A stretch of DNA of 64,000 nucleotides, taken from NCBI GenBank assembly GCA_021613375.1, contig CM038711.1, forward strand, positions 20,329,194 to 20,393,193. Reading direction: 5' to 3'. Each line of letters begins with the position of its first letter. Position 1 is the stretch's first letter. Source of the stretch: Megaleporinus macrocephalus (Eukaryota; Chordata; Actinopteri; Characiformes; Anostomidae). Both the position numbers and the translations under genes were made by a program. Below, piece after piece: positions 1 through 12,802 of this stretch. The notes below the pieces were generated by a model. The model saw only the letters and a program-made list of their open reading frames with translations, was not told where the DNA came from and made no database searches.

Positions 1-1990
1 GTAAGATACAAAAATGGCTCATTGTGTTTTTTTGTGATGCCATGAGTGTCACGACTGCTTTTTCAGTGGGAAGTGACAATGAAACAATGTACAGAGCAGC
101 CAATCAGAACAAAGATCTTTTATCTTGCTTTTAAAGGCACAACAACAAAAAAGATGATAAAAGATAAAAAGGTGGAAAATAATCATGTGCATTAAAACAG
201 TACGTAAACTCACTACAAAAAATGCTTTAAAAGTCGACCTAAAGTATAAGAAAAAATGTAAGATATTTACATTTTTGGCTAAAAGTCAACTTTTTATCTT
301 GTTAGTTTGGGTCCATCGTCACATTAAACACAATCCGTATCATAACAGTAATAAGACGAAACCCTTCTTTCTTTGTAATCTTTTATTGAAGTGTAGAAAT
401 TCCGTCCCACCTCTTATGTCTAGTTTTGTCACTGTGTGCCACAGGCCTATACTCACCAGTAATGAAGGGTAGACGTGTGACATTGTTATGCTTAATAACT
501 GTTAGAAGTAAAAGTCTTTTGTTGGCACTTATTACAATCCATGACAAGGAACCATGTGTTCTACAAACAAAGGGGGGATGGTAAGACGATGATATAACTA
601 ACCCTCTTTTCCCTGTAAGGGTGTACTCCTATTTGGAAGTTATACTTAGAATGGAGAAACAATAAAGATTACAATGAACACACAAATTTTTACTTTACTG
701 TCATGGCTTTAATTTAAGTGGATAATCATGTGGGTAATTCCCGCTTTTGCTGTTCCCTACAACAAACGCAGCCTTGTTGCAGAATATTTGGCCACTCAGT
801 CCGACTGAGGGTCCGTATTCCAGCAGGAAAGTAATGTCAAATCACACCCTGTATATCTTAGCATGCTTCCCAGCAAACCAACCTGACATCAGTGAGTACA
901 CCTGTCAGCTCTGCTCATGTCTGTGTTTGTATGTGTGCGTGTATGTGTTCTGGAACGGCTGCTTTTCAGCACTCAGTCAGATCCTAAAGAAGAAAATCGT
1001 GACCCGCCCACAATTATTTCCCGGCCGAGTAGTCTGGAGAGGCTGATATTTCTTCATGTAACAACAATGTCCATTTTTACTACATAAACCTCATAAATGT
1101 TAGAAGTGGAGTAGGATATGGATCCAAAGGGCTCATATTAGATCCAACAGTTCAACATGATAATGATGTAATAACATCAGCCCCAGCCTTTTCAGCAGCG
1201 ACAGAGCCAACACCAATACTGCCTAGAAACTCCTACAGACTGGTACAAACCGGCTTATGTAACACCAATAACAGTCCATAGCAGCTTCGAGCAGAGTGAC
1301 TGACACGGTACAGGAAAGATGGATCCGCTGTGCTGGTGGGATCATCAGCTATCTCTAATCAGTTATCTCTCTTTGTCTCTCGCTCTCTCTCTCTGCAGGA
1401 ACATTAAGGGCAGTCTAACTGAAACAGAGAGGAGATTGATAGTGCTTTTAGTGTGAGCTCATCCCGCATAGCGGCTCGAGACAAATGCAGTTGATGGATA
1501 ATGGTATCGGTATTCTCATGGCAGATGGGTACCAGTGGGGCAGGGAGGCAGCACTGACATCTGCACTACAGACAAATGAAAGGCGCTTTACTAAATATAC
1601 GAAGGACTTTCTCAGATTTAGATCATGATTAGTGTTGTGCTGAGCTACCTACTAATGCTTCATTGATTATCTGTTGAAATCGTTTTTTAACCCAGCACTA
1701 GGCTAAATCTGTGTCTGCTGTGCTTCCAGCTTTATATTATATAACAAATCAAATGTTGTATGTGGGAAAGCCTGTGAGTCAGAAAAGAAGCAGTTAAAGG
1801 GATGAGGAGGGAAATGTGATGAGTAGAAGCAAATACAGAGCTGTTTCCTGGAGTTCTGCCCTCATACACACTTCTGCCTAAAATGAATGGCTTCCAGTGG
1901 AAAGTGGATGCAAACAGGTTCTTAGAATGTGTGCATGCGTCTTTCTATATGACTGTGTTCGTCTTTTTTCATGTGTGTTTGCATCTGTAC
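1..1990. other. Unannotated intronic DNA
   Basis: AT-rich single-copy-looking sequence. The open frames here (at most 99 codons) have no recognisable domain. A short CT-rich tract ending in CTGCAG sits near 1378-1398 but leads into no coding-like sequence. Confidence 0.5.
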
Positions 1991-1995
1991 TGTAC

Positions 1996-2720
1996 GGTAC
2001 AGTGGAAAAGTCAGATACTACCTTCGTTTATTTTTAGTAGTAAGACTATTTTCAGTGTTGGAGGAAAAAAGAAAACATAAACAACATAAATAACAAAAAA
2101 TCACAGAAAGAGCTAAATACAGAAATGATGCAGTATTTTGTGTGTCCACTCTACACAATTTCCATAGTTTTGGGAGACTAGTTCTCTGTTTTTTAAGGAA
2201 ATCTGCAGGCATACTTCTCCATAGTTGCATTTTCTGCTTCTCGCAATTCAAGTAGTGCCAAACACATGAACCGTCAATGGTGTTGAGCAGCAAGTTCAGC
2301 AGCAGCTCAGGTTGGGTCTTGTTTGATTTTTATCGATTCTACTTCTTCTCGATTACAAGTTTAAATTTCAGTATGGTAAAGAAAAAGATGCAAGAATTTA
2401 AGAATTGTAGCTTTTCATTCTCACATCCATTGCAGCTTTATCAGCAGTGCCAGACACTATTTTATACATTACGCCAAATTCTTGGAAATTGCCACTAATT
2501 TCTTCACCTGCTATTGGTCCTGCTTCTACTTCTGCTTTCTGTCTCTGTCAGGTGAAAACTCTTGTCCAGTTTGTCAGGGCTACTTTGCTAACTGTACTGA
2601 GCTCTGGTGTGTCTTATGTTTGATGAGTTTAATCAGGGATCGTCTCTGGAGGGGAGTGTACTTTGGGTTTAGCACCTCAGTTATCCCCCTGCAAAAATAG
2701 AACTTTGTGTACAAACAGCA
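1996..2720. mobile_element. Possible degraded Tc1/mariner-type remnant
   Basis: The stretch after CAGTGGAAAAGTCAGATACT, and the segment near 2150-2290 mentioning CTTCTCCATAGTTGCA and CAATGGTGTTGAG, resemble the antisense transposase part of old fish Tc1-like elements. No terminal inverted repeat pair or target TA duplication could be defined, so the limits are approximate and the call is tentative. Confidence 0.3.
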
Positions 2721-5049
2721 TGGTAATACTGCATAGGTCTACTAATACAGGCCAACTGTAGTGCTTTTAAAACTTTGCTAAATGATGATGACTCCACGAC
2801 TGAGAGAGCATGCCACTGCCACTCTTTCTCACTCCTCAGTATTCTCCTTGGTTGCTAATAAGAATTGTACATAACAGCCTGAATGTAGTTGATGTGCTAG
2901 TGAGGTGCTAGTGCTGTCTGTGGAGCTGGCTAACAAGGCACTCGGGCTTGGAGACCTCATTCAGCGGACCACTGTACACAGCTGAAGCTCAGTGCTGTGC
3001 TGGTGCTCTTGCTATGTTTCGCTATGTTGGAAGTGCAATCTTTTTTACAACAGCGCTCCATCTTCCGGTAACAATGACGTTAAACAACGTATGCAGGTCC
3101 TGGTAAATAGCTGCGTCCTTACAGATGTATTTTTAAGTAAATCCAGAATCCAAAGTTACGTCTTTTTTACGTGATTTTTGAGTTTCAATACACAAACTCT
3201 ACCAGCAGCCTATGGTTTGTCTGTTTTCTGCCTTTTTCCCCCCTTTGCTTCTTGACAGCTACACATCCTTTCAGACCCAGAGTGTTGAGGTGTCTTCTCA
3301 CACTGGACAATGGACAGAAACACCCACAGAGTTGTTTTTCGGATCTGAAACAAAAAAATGAAAGCTTGAATTAGTGGATATCTGATGGTGACAGATTTGA
3401 TTTGTGTTGAAGGTTTTGCACAGTTGACAGGAGTTTGTTTGTCTCTGGATCTGTTGATCATTTGTTGGATTCCGTGGCTGTTTTACTGGAGATTAAATAA
3501 ATGGAGGGTGGTCTCTAACTTTTGCACAGTGCTGTGTGAGCTGTGGTTGTTTTGCCTTTTGGATGGGCTCAGTGAGGCAGTGTATATGAAGTTGTGTTTT
3601 ATTAGTAATCAGTGTATGTGGGTGTGCGTTCTCTGAAGGGAAGCCTGAGCCCCCTCTTCATCCAGCACCCGTCTGCTGCAGAGTATTTAGCATTTAGCAG
3701 GTGTGTTATTAGCTAATTAGTGAAGACGACTAGTGTAACGCCCATCAGCTGCACTGCTGTTTACAGGACTGCGAGCGAGGGAAAGAGGCAGACGCACAGA
3801 TTCTATGGTACAGGAGGCTCTGAGGTTCCAGCAGCTGCTCAGCACCCTAGAGACCCATTGCGTGTGTGTAGACAGTATGCGCTCTCGTCCATGTTTAATA
3901 TTGCTATCTATAGTCTGCAGGCTGCTGTGGATGGCATGTGTATGGAGCGCTTTCCTCGCTGCCTGCTGATCCTGTTTAAACTCGCCGGATTACACCACGT
4001 CTTCACAGCTGTAGCGGTCACACACTCTTTTTTTAAACACTCCTTTAGCTCCCCAGTAAAAATGTCCTGAAAAGGAACGATGGCACTTTTTATTTTCTGA
4101 TACTGATGTTTCTTCTTTAGAGGAAATGCTTCAGTGAAGAATCCAAACATCTCAATCTTATTTCAAATTTACACAGATTTGGTGTCCAAGTTTTGCTTCT
4201 TTATTTTAGTGCTGGAGTTATGAGGCTAATATTAAGTCAGTAGTCGCCTAAATCTTTTCTGTAAACGTGTCTCCAAAATCCAGTAGCAATTTAGGTTACT
4301 GTATGTTTAAGCTACAAGAATTAACTGTATAAATGAACAAAACACCATGTAGCAGCCACTTTAGACAACAGGTGTAGTGCCAGGATTTGACTGCACACGT
4401 GCACGTGCACACATCAAGTTACAGATCATGCAGTTTTTTCAACATATACACAAAAAATGGCAAATCTGTCCTGCCTGATGTGTGTGCATATACAGGGGAG
4501 CCAGATAATGTAGGGTAAGCCAAAGTTTATCATAGTACAAGTGTTGTGTGGTGACACCTGTTGTCTGCTGGGTATTTTAATAGCTCATAGTTAACGGTGC
4601 TGTATCCTAAACCACACTGATAATCTGCATGACCTCAAAGAAGTAAGTTGTAAATATTTCAATCTTTCAGATTTGTGCTTTAAACAAAAGGGAGCAGCAT
4701 CTCCAGAAAGCTGTGGTGTTCACTCCTTTTGTAAGAAACAAGCAAACACAGTCTGCACTCCCGTTAGCATTACCAGCTGTTTACTTAGAAGTCTAAAAGA
4801 AACGTTGAAAGTTCAGCATTAAACATGATCCCTGTACTTGCCAATCGTGTCTCCAGCGTTAACCAGTATTAACTCTTGTTTTGCTTCTGTTTATATCACT
4901 TCTTTTTCTTTGCTGCTGAACATGGTTTCTTGATGTGAAAAGGCAGAGGTGGTCTTTCGTTGGCTGCCCAACAATCTAACGGGGAACAGAGCCTTCAATA
5001 TGACTGACGAGGTCGTTGAGGCAGCTCTGATCCTTTTATGTTGGATTGA
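2721..5049. other. Unannotated intronic DNA
   Basis: No exon, RNA gene or defined repeat recognised. The longest open frame (about 116 codons, 3720-4070) has no domain and no coding-like composition. Confidence 0.5.
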
Positions 5050-5270
5050 TTGAAGGCTTATCACTACAGTGACTCACTCTCACCTCTTCAGGTACAAAGT
5101 GGTACTACAAGACAGGACGTGCCTGGACTGACTGGTTAGCATGCTGACTTTGATTGATATCTCTGCAAAATGATACATAGATGTCTTTGATATTTCATTT
5201 GGTAACAGTAATAAATTTTGGAGTGTTTTACACTAAAAATCTGCTCCTTTAATGAAGACCTGGATTTCGT
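5050..5270. repeat. Interspersed repeat, copy 1 (shared with 37440-37690)
   Basis: The order of motifs GACTCACTCTCACCTCTTCA, AGACAGGACG, TTAGCATGCTGACTTT, CTCTGCA and a T-rich end is repeated with substitutions at 37440-37690. The family was not identified; a SINE or short DNA transposon are both possible. Limits are approximate. Confidence 0.45.
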
Positions 5271-5833
5271 TTGGTTGACTGTTTACCTCTAGTGTTAGCA
5301 GCTTTAGCTTTGTAGCTCCAGTGCTAAATCATAGAAGTAAATTTGAACAACAGGCATGTCTACACTAATCAACTACATCTGGGTTTCGTGTAAATTTATG
5401 CCCAACAGTTAAATTAAAACTACTTCACTTAAGAACTTAAGATGAGCATCTAAAAGTAGGACATCAAGCTGAAACTACTCAAACGAGCTGCAGCCTCACA
5501 GGAAGAAATGCACAGCAGCAACATGGTGAGCGAGGGATATTTCAGGTTAGATTTGTTTCAGGATTGGATCAGGTTCATTCTTTTTATCCAAACCTGGGTT
5601 TTCTGCTGATACCGGCCCGATAGTAATGGCTGGTGTGGGAGTCATAAAGAAGAGAGAGAAGCAGTGAAACGTTTAAACTGCAGAAAGGAAAGTGTGTGAA
5701 GAGGAAGCCGGCAAAAGAAAAAACAGTTAAGAACGATGGAGAGAGTGAGCGAGTTAAGGAATGAGCGAGGAGGGGAAAAAAGGTGGCACATCTTAACATC
5801 TGCTGTGCAGGTGTGTTCTCCTGTCTGGATAAG

Positions 5834-5886
5834 TCTCTCTCTCTCTCTCTCTCTCTCTTATTCTCTCTCTCTCTCTCTATCTCTCT
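5834..5886. repeat. (CT)n microsatellite, interrupted
   Basis: Dinucleotide CT run broken by TATT and TAT. It produces spurious Ser-Leu and Arg-Glu open frames on both strands. Confidence 0.9.
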
Positions 5887-6954
5887 GCCAAGTCGGATGA
5901 TCAGACAGAACACCTGCATGAGAGAGCACACTTCGCCCAACGTTCCGCACTTATCTTTTCCCAGCAGCCCCCGTACGCTGTTCAGCTAATCTGACATCTC
6001 AGCCTCGAAATACATTTCATTACTGAACTCAAGATCATTTCCAAAATAATAATTTCATAACAGAATGAAAAAAATTCTCCTCCTGTTAATGCAACTTTAA
6101 AAACGTTTTATTGATTCATTCATCGTTCAGTATTTACACAATGTCAGGGGCTGCTGGCGGTTTTCGATGCTTTCCTGTCTGCACTGCTGGACCACTGCAC
6201 ATTTCTGGAAATGCAGTTTTTGTCTGGTCAACATTTACAGTACAGTATATGACTTTTGGTGTATTTAGGAAAAGGTGAGCAGAATCATGGGTTAACTTTA
6301 GTCATGGAAACGTAAAGACCACCTGTAAAGGTTTTTTCAGTCAGATTTTCTTATTTTTAAGTCCTATTTTTTTACAGATGTACGTTGTGCTCATCAGACA
6401 CAGGCATTTTAAAGCTGTCTTTCTCATCGAGTCAGAAACTGACAGACAGAAAATGACAGACAGACTGTGTGAATGCTTTAATCATTAAATATTTGGAGTC
6501 AGAGCTTATGGTTACAGTCCAAACAAATGGCAGCAGAACGACTCATCTTGCTCCTGGCTGTGCATAAAAGCTTGATATTACATTTGGACCAAACCCCAAA
6601 TTTCCAACATAGTTACTTTACAGCAGTTGCTGTTTTTAAACACTCTTAATTTGTAATGTAGATGAATGTTTAACCCCTTTCTGTTGATCTGTTCGTAAAA
6701 TGGTAACTGGAAAGGATAATCCGAGTTTTCAAACTGTGCAAAAAAGTCTGAAAAGTACTTCACTGTGATTCATTTATTTATTTAAAAAACATTTTATCAG
6801 TTCCGCCAAGCACAACGTCCACAGAAAGTACACTCTGTCTCTGTGCAGCTACTCAGTGATGGAGTCAGTGTTGCAGTGAGTCACTGTGGCCTTTGACTCT
6901 TCTCCCACCGCATGTGGGCAGCTCCCTGCTTACTGGCTATAGGTCAGTAAGTTG

Positions 6955-7470
6955 CTAAGACAATGAACCGGCGAATCGGGCGTGAGCCGGCCTGGGCCGC
7001 CTGCTCCACAGGTGCAGTATCTGAGCCCCAATCGCCATGACAACCATGCAAATGGAAACTGCTGTTTGGGGAACAGTGTGAGAGAGGAGCGAGAAAACAG
7101 GGATGAGAGAGAGACAGAGAGGGGGGGGGGTTGGAGACTGGGCTGTGGTTGTTACCATTTTTAACCCTCTCCTGGCCAAAACTGGTTCAGGCTAATTTTA
7201 GTGCAGGTTTTCTCTCTGACTGCGTGCGCCACTCCCCGGTGTGACGTGAGTGTTTTGTCAGTCGAGGTTTATTTCGGGGACGGTTTCTGAACAAGGTCCA
7301 GCAGGAAGCGGGTGGGATCAGGCCCAGCTCCCTGCAGCAGTGTGTCCACTTCCTGTCCATCCACCCCTCCTTACTGTACCTAAATCAGTCTCGAGCATGT
7401 GGGTCGTGAATAAGTGAGGACAGTGCAGTGGATGACGAGCGGGCCCGGAGGAGACGTACTGTCGCACAAT
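6955..7470. other. Locally GC/CpG-richer patch in the intron
   Basis: Against an AT-rich background this stretch carries CCGGCG, GGGCGTGAGCCGG, GCGTGCGCC, a CRE-like TGACGTGAG near 7242, and GAGCGGGCCCGGAGG. It has no exon-like frame. It could be a regulatory element or simply an old GC-rich insertion. Confidence 0.25.
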
Positions 7471-7958
7471 GAGAGGGTGTGGAGCAGACTATATGCAGAA
7501 AATGAGAAGAATGCTCGCTCGGCTTTGGCAGCTGTGCGCATGTGGATTAGAAAGAGAATGCGTCTGTGTTCACCTGTTTCTGGATCAGTCATTTCTTTGC
7601 CCTTAAAGTGTAGTATATGCATGGCCAGGGCATATCTGATTTCAGATCAGGGCTTTAAGGTTTGAAAGTCAGACCATTATGAGCCAGAAGGTTAATATGT
7701 ATAGCCGTGGAGCTGCTGGTTACGCTGACACTCAGCCTGTAGCGGGTGGGGCTGGACAGAAAGAGAGAGTAGAAAAGGCGAAGCTCAGTTTCACCTGTTG
7801 AATCTCAAAGGAGGAAGAAAAACAGGCAAGGAAGTTTAATTCATGTGGATTTTTGTGTAGGGCCGTTTTAAAGATAGGGAAGTGGTAAAGCTTGTATGTA
7901 ACTTAGTAGGAAGTATCAATGGACCTAGTTGGTTTTATGTACTCGGTGATGCTGCATT

Positions 7959-8152
7959 TTGTCGCTGTCCAAAGAAGAACAAGTATCTCCAAAATAGAAC
8001 ATTTACAGGACAGGACAAAAACAGTCTTTACATGTGTGTTGCTGTGAAGAGATTTTATTTTTAAGCAGTTTTGGAGCATTTTTATTGGTCCATTCATCCT
8101 TTTTTACGAAATGTCAACGGGAGCTGTCAAAAATTTTTCTTTAGACAGCTTT
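7959..8152. mobile_element. Short MITE, copy 1 of the GTCGCTGTCCAAAGAA family
   Basis: The left end reads GTCGCTGTCCAAAGAAGAAC. The right end, reverse-complemented, contains AGCTGTCTAAAGAAAAAT, forming a degenerate terminal inverted repeat about 190 bp apart. The same left-end sequence opens a better preserved copy at 41178. No coding capacity. Confidence 0.5.
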
Positions 8153-8464
8153 ACGAATATGATGTTTTAGTTGTAGTTGTAGTGGTTTAATAGATAAACT
8201 GTAGTCAACTGTAAAGTATGCAGTTTGCTGGGCACTTTAGATTGAATTTTAAAAAATGGTTCTATAAATGAAAACTGAATAAAAAGTATGTTTCCTTTTA
8301 TGAATAAAACAATAAGCTTTACAGTAGTTTTGCAGTCTGTGACACAACTGGCCTCTGGATTTCCATTGTGTTATCGACAGTTTATAGATGTGACGGCTGA
8401 CTTCACATGACTCTGACTCTCCTAGTGATGGTAACATTGTGTGGCTGGAGGAAACCTCGCTACT

Positions 8465-9500
8465 GAATATCACTGAACATCAGAGAAAAGAACCGAGCAT
8501 CACAGAATATCACTGAACATCAGAGAAAAGAACCGAGCATCACAGAATATCACTGAACATCAGAGAAAAGAACCGAGCATCACAGAATATCACTGAACAT
8601 CAGAGAAAAGCACTGAGCATCACAGAATATCACTGAACATCAGAGAAAAGAACCGAGCATCACAGAATATCACTGAACATCAGAGAAAAGAACCGAGCAT
8701 CACAGAATATCACTGAACATCAGAGAAAAGAACCGAGCATCACAGAATATCACTGAACATCAGAGAAAAGAACCGAGCATCACAGAATATCACTGAACAT
8801 CAGAGAAAAGAACAGAGCATCACAGAATATCACTGAACATCAGAGAAAAGAACTGAGCATCACAGAATATCACTGAACATCAGAGAAAAGAACCGAGCAT
8901 CACAGAATATCACTGAACATCAGAGAAAAGAACCGAGCATCACAGAATATCACTGAACATCAGAGAAAAGCACTGAGCATCACAGAATATCACTGAACAT
9001 CAGAGAAAAGAACCGAGCATCACAGAATATCACTGAACATCAGAGAAAAGAACCGAGCATCACAGAATATCACTGAACATCAGAGAAAAGAACCGAGCAT
9101 CACAGAATATCACTGAACATCAGAGAAAAGAACCGAGCATCACAGAATATCACTGAACATCAGAGAAAAGAACCGAGCATCACAGAATATCACTGAACAT
9201 CAGAGAAAAGAACCGAGCATCACAGAATATCACTGAACATCAGAGAAAAGAACCGAGCATCACAGAATATCACTGAACATCAGAGAAAAGAACCGAGCAT
9301 CACAGAATATCACTGAACATCAGAGAAAAGAACCGAGCATCACAGAATATCACTGAACATCAGAGAAAAGAACCGAGCATCACAGAATATCACTGAACAT
9401 CAGAGAAAAGAACCGAGCATCACAGAATATCACTGAACATCAGAGAAAAGAATTGAGCATCACAGAATATCACTGAACATCAGAGAAAAGAATTGAGCAT
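8465..9500. repeat. 40-bp minisatellite, 26 copies
   Basis: The unit CAGAGAAAAGAACCGAGCAT + CACAGAATATCACTGAACAT recurs at an exact 40-bp period from 8481 to the last copy at 9481. The 40-mer is itself four related 10-mers (GAGCATCACA, GAATATCACT, GAACATCAGA, GAAAAGAACC). Decayed 10-mers continue just past the array (GAACATTACA, GAACATTACT). Variants such as CACTGAGCAT occur at 8611 and 8971, nine units apart. There are no unique spacers, so this is not a CRISPR-like array. Confidence 0.97.
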
Positions 9501-9595
9501 CACTGAACATTACAGAACATTACTAAACTTCGCTACACATCAAGTCTTTTTATCACTTGATTTTGGTTTGTGACTATGGCAGTTGACCATAACCT

Positions 9596-9657
9596 TCCTG
9601 TCTTGTTGACCAATCAGAGGCTGTATTCCTGCCTTGTTGACCAATCAGAGGCTGTGT
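9596..9657. repeat. 31-bp tandem duplication with CCAAT boxes
   Basis: Two tandem copies of a 31-bp unit containing TTGACCAATCAGAGGCTGT, differing at two or so bases. Each copy has a CCAAT/CCAATCAG core of the NF-Y type. No promoter context is visible. Confidence 0.7.
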
Positions 9658-11828
9658 TCTTGACTTATGGATGGAACAATGCTAACTTTCTGGGCAAAAT
9701 AAAATAAATTCTCTAGTATTTAATGCTCCTGGGCCATATTTGTGTTTGAACAAAGTCTTTAATACTGTTAATATTCGTGGGCACGTGAAAGTTGTACATA
9801 CAAGCATACAAGTAAACTTAATTATAGTGAATTATTTAGTAGATATTTCAGTTTTGAAGGCTCCTACTTTATAGTAAACCCTGCCAGCCTGTCTAAATTG
9901 ATTCACTTAGTTCCGTGTGCAAAAAAGCAGGTTTAAAGATAACCAGGGTCAAACTACACTCTGATACCTGATCCCTTCTATCAGTATGCTAAGTAGTTAA
10001 TGTGAGCAAAATAATGGAGCATTAATACAGTATTGCGTTTTTGTGAGGCAGTCATAGGTATATCATACCTAGCCCAGATATGTGTATAATAAATAACTTA
10101 CCAAGTAGTTAGCCAACAAGTATTCAGAACTAAACCTTTGTGCGTTCTGTACAATACTGCATAAAGTTCACTTAATATTAAACAAAATGTTCAAAAACAA
10201 CCTATGCAAGACTTTTAGCACATTCTGTTACCAAATAGGACGTACACTGTGTAATCTGATACTGAAGTGAAGCTCATGACTAAAACATAGAGAACAGAAA
10301 TACAGGGTTTAGGCTCAGCTCCTATATAGAGGTCCTAAAAGCTAAGTGTTCATCATTGAGGGGGGTTGTTGCATGTGAGTTGCGTCTTAGTCATAATCCC
10401 AGTGTCAGGATTAGAACTGGCCCTCATCAACCTCTGGGGTAATCCCAGACAAGCCCCATTTGTCACGTCCGTGCGGACCTGTGGGTGCACAGTCCACTGC
10501 ACACACACCACACTGTTATTTTGCATTATCACACTATCTGTGTTAGTATTCATATGTGTGTCAGTCTTTTAATGGGCTTGTTGTGTTGCTGTTTTGTTAG
10601 TCTCGCAGTGCCAGATATGATCTTGTAACAGGAGTGTCTGGGGACAACCATAAGAAATTTCAGGCCAAATGTTGATGGGAATGTAAATTTATTAGGGCAG
10701 GAACTGAATTTGGGGGTTTAAAACTACTCCAACATCTTGTGAAGGTTGAGCCGATGTCAGGGGCAATGTTGCACTGTGTGTTGTCTAGCCAGTAAGTATA
10801 TTATGATAGCGTGATTTAAAAGTCCCCCTGAAAAAAAACCTAGTTTATCACGCAGCGGGAAATTTTGCAAAGAAAACAGTCCTTTAGGTAATGATAGCCT
10901 TTGGTCGGCTAGCTTGTTTTGCAGGACATTAAAAAAATTGTAACACGTTTTTCCTGGACGTTTGTTTTCCTTTTGAGTCCTGTTTTGTATGTTGTTGTAA
11001 TGTTGTGACATTAATTCAGTGAGTATGATTATCTGTTGCAACCAAAACTTTTCTATCTTTTTTCTGTGTTGGGCCATTTCTAACTCGCTCTGTGTTACAT
11101 GATGTGCTAATGGGAGGGCATGTCTGCAGTGCTGCGTCTGTAATTTGAACAGATTCTGAAGTTTTCTTATTAACACGAGACATTGAAGATCACTGGGGCA
11201 AAGGGGGCTTCCTGTTGCCATGGGGACCATATGGCTGAGCGTCGGGGTCCAGATGGTTGTAGCGCAGGGGTGAGGTCATATGCTCGACACCAGGCACGTG
11301 CAGGGTGTGTGTGTGTGTGTGTGAGATTGACGTGTGTCTAGACTTGGCATGCTGCCGGCCGCCACACCCAGACAAGGACGGTAATCTACAGCAGATCAAC
11401 TTTTACATAACAGAAGAAGAGCAGGAGGAAGAGAGCGATTAATATAATTGTTGTATTGTATAACTGAGATCCAGGTGACATTTGCAGAAAGAAATGACAG
11501 TTATTTAGACTGAGTTCAGTTTTAGCGATCAGCAGCCGAGCCTGTACTTCTGATTAAAGAAAGGAAAGGTTTCTAATGGTTCTTGGGTCAGGTGGAAGGT
11601 TCTATGATGTACCTCTTGTGGGTATGAAGTCTTTGGGCAAGTCAGTCTTTCCATTATGATGTTCCAAAAACATTAAAATAGTTTTTCACACGTCTACATC
11701 CCCATAATAAAAAAAGTCAACCATCTCTTAAGGGTTCTTTACGGAACAGAAGTTGTTTTTCGATTGCGTTATTGCGAAGAACCAATTTAGGCACCTTAAC
11801 TTGTAGTGCAACATTAGGTTTTGGCATA
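9658..11828. other. Unannotated intronic DNA
   Basis: No recognised exon or repeat. A 157-codon minus-strand open frame (10757-11230) has no domain, AT-rich codon use and no splice context. A short (GT)n run lies near 11305-11322. Confidence 0.45.
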
Positions 11829-12802
11829 CAGTAGCAGTCAAAAGTTTGGACACTAAGCCTTTACTTTATTTTTCATATTTTACCAAAGACATGAATATTT
11901 AAAATTATAAACTGACCAAAAAAATGTGTTTGTGGAGTGAAAACATTTACTCCCCAGTTCATGTAGACCATATATGGAAAGTAAGCTGCAGAATGGTCTG
12001 TGGGCTTTCTGAATGAGCCAATCCGAACAGAGGTACATGTTTCAATCTGCAAAGCACAGTGACAAAACCAGCCTGCTTAATTGTGAGGCAGAGGTCTAGG
12101 TACCCAGACCCCATCCCTCCCTCCCCAGACAGTCTACATTTTAGCTATGACCTATCTTACAATGAGGGTGGAGCAAAATTTGTACTGTCTCGGGGGGGCT
12201 GAGGACCAATTTGGGGACCTTTGTTCTAAGGGATAAGGAGAGACAGCAAATGGTCATGTACATTAATGAATTAGGACTAGTTTTAGTCAATTAAAACCAC
12301 ACACATGTTTTAGATGGACCATATAACTTCATTAGTATTCTTTCAACACAATGAAAGAAAAAGTGTGGGATCTGGAACTTTTTAATAAAATAAAAAATAT
12401 CTAGCCTCATTTTGCCTTGTGCAGCTTTGCACAGTCCTGGCATTCTCAAGTATCTTCATGGGGAGCCACCTGGGATGCTTGTCAGACGGTCCTCAAGACG
12501 TTTCCACACATGCAGAGACCTTGACTGGCTGATTTAAAAACTATGAATGAAAACATAAACCCAACACTTGTTACCAAAAACGTTTTAACTGAAACACTGC
12601 AAAAAACAGGGTGGTGAAAAATAATTCCCACCTTAGGATCTAGAGTGAGCATTTTAAAAATAAATGTATATGTCAGCTCTGCTCTTTATGTTCATAGTTC
12701 TGGAATCAGATTTCAAGTAACTAAGCATAAGCCTTTTGATAATGTGATGATAGAAAACATACATTTAAGTCAATCTTGTATCCAAAGTTTTGACCAGTAC
12801 TG
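11829..12802. mobile_element. Degraded Tc1-like transposon remnant
   Basis: The left end reads CAGTAGCAGTCAAAAGTTTG after a TA. The right end, reverse-complemented, reads CAGTACTGGTCAAAACTTTG, giving a degenerate terminal inverted repeat of the common fish Tc1 type. Internal sequence near 12420-12500 (GCTTTGCACAGTCCTGGCAT, CACCTGGGATGC) resembles the subterminal part of that family. No open transposase frame remains. Confidence 0.5.

Noticed and set aside
1..9. GTAAGATAC at the window start as a splice donor of an upstream pard6a exon
   Set aside because: Six matching bases are weak evidence and nothing upstream is visible; it cannot be tested here.
7020..7060. Possible PB1-domain exon of pard6a
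   Set aside because: A few Asn/Asp codons recall the PB1 acidic loop, but the surrounding frame has no PB1 sequence and soon meets stops.
8465..9500. Regular direct repeats that could be mistaken for a CRISPR array
   Set aside because: The 40-bp unit is contiguous with no unique spacers, the DNA is vertebrate, and there are no cas genes. It is a minisatellite.
10757..11230. 157-codon minus-strand open frame
   Set aside because: No recognisable domain, AT-driven composition, no splice or promoter context; probably chance.
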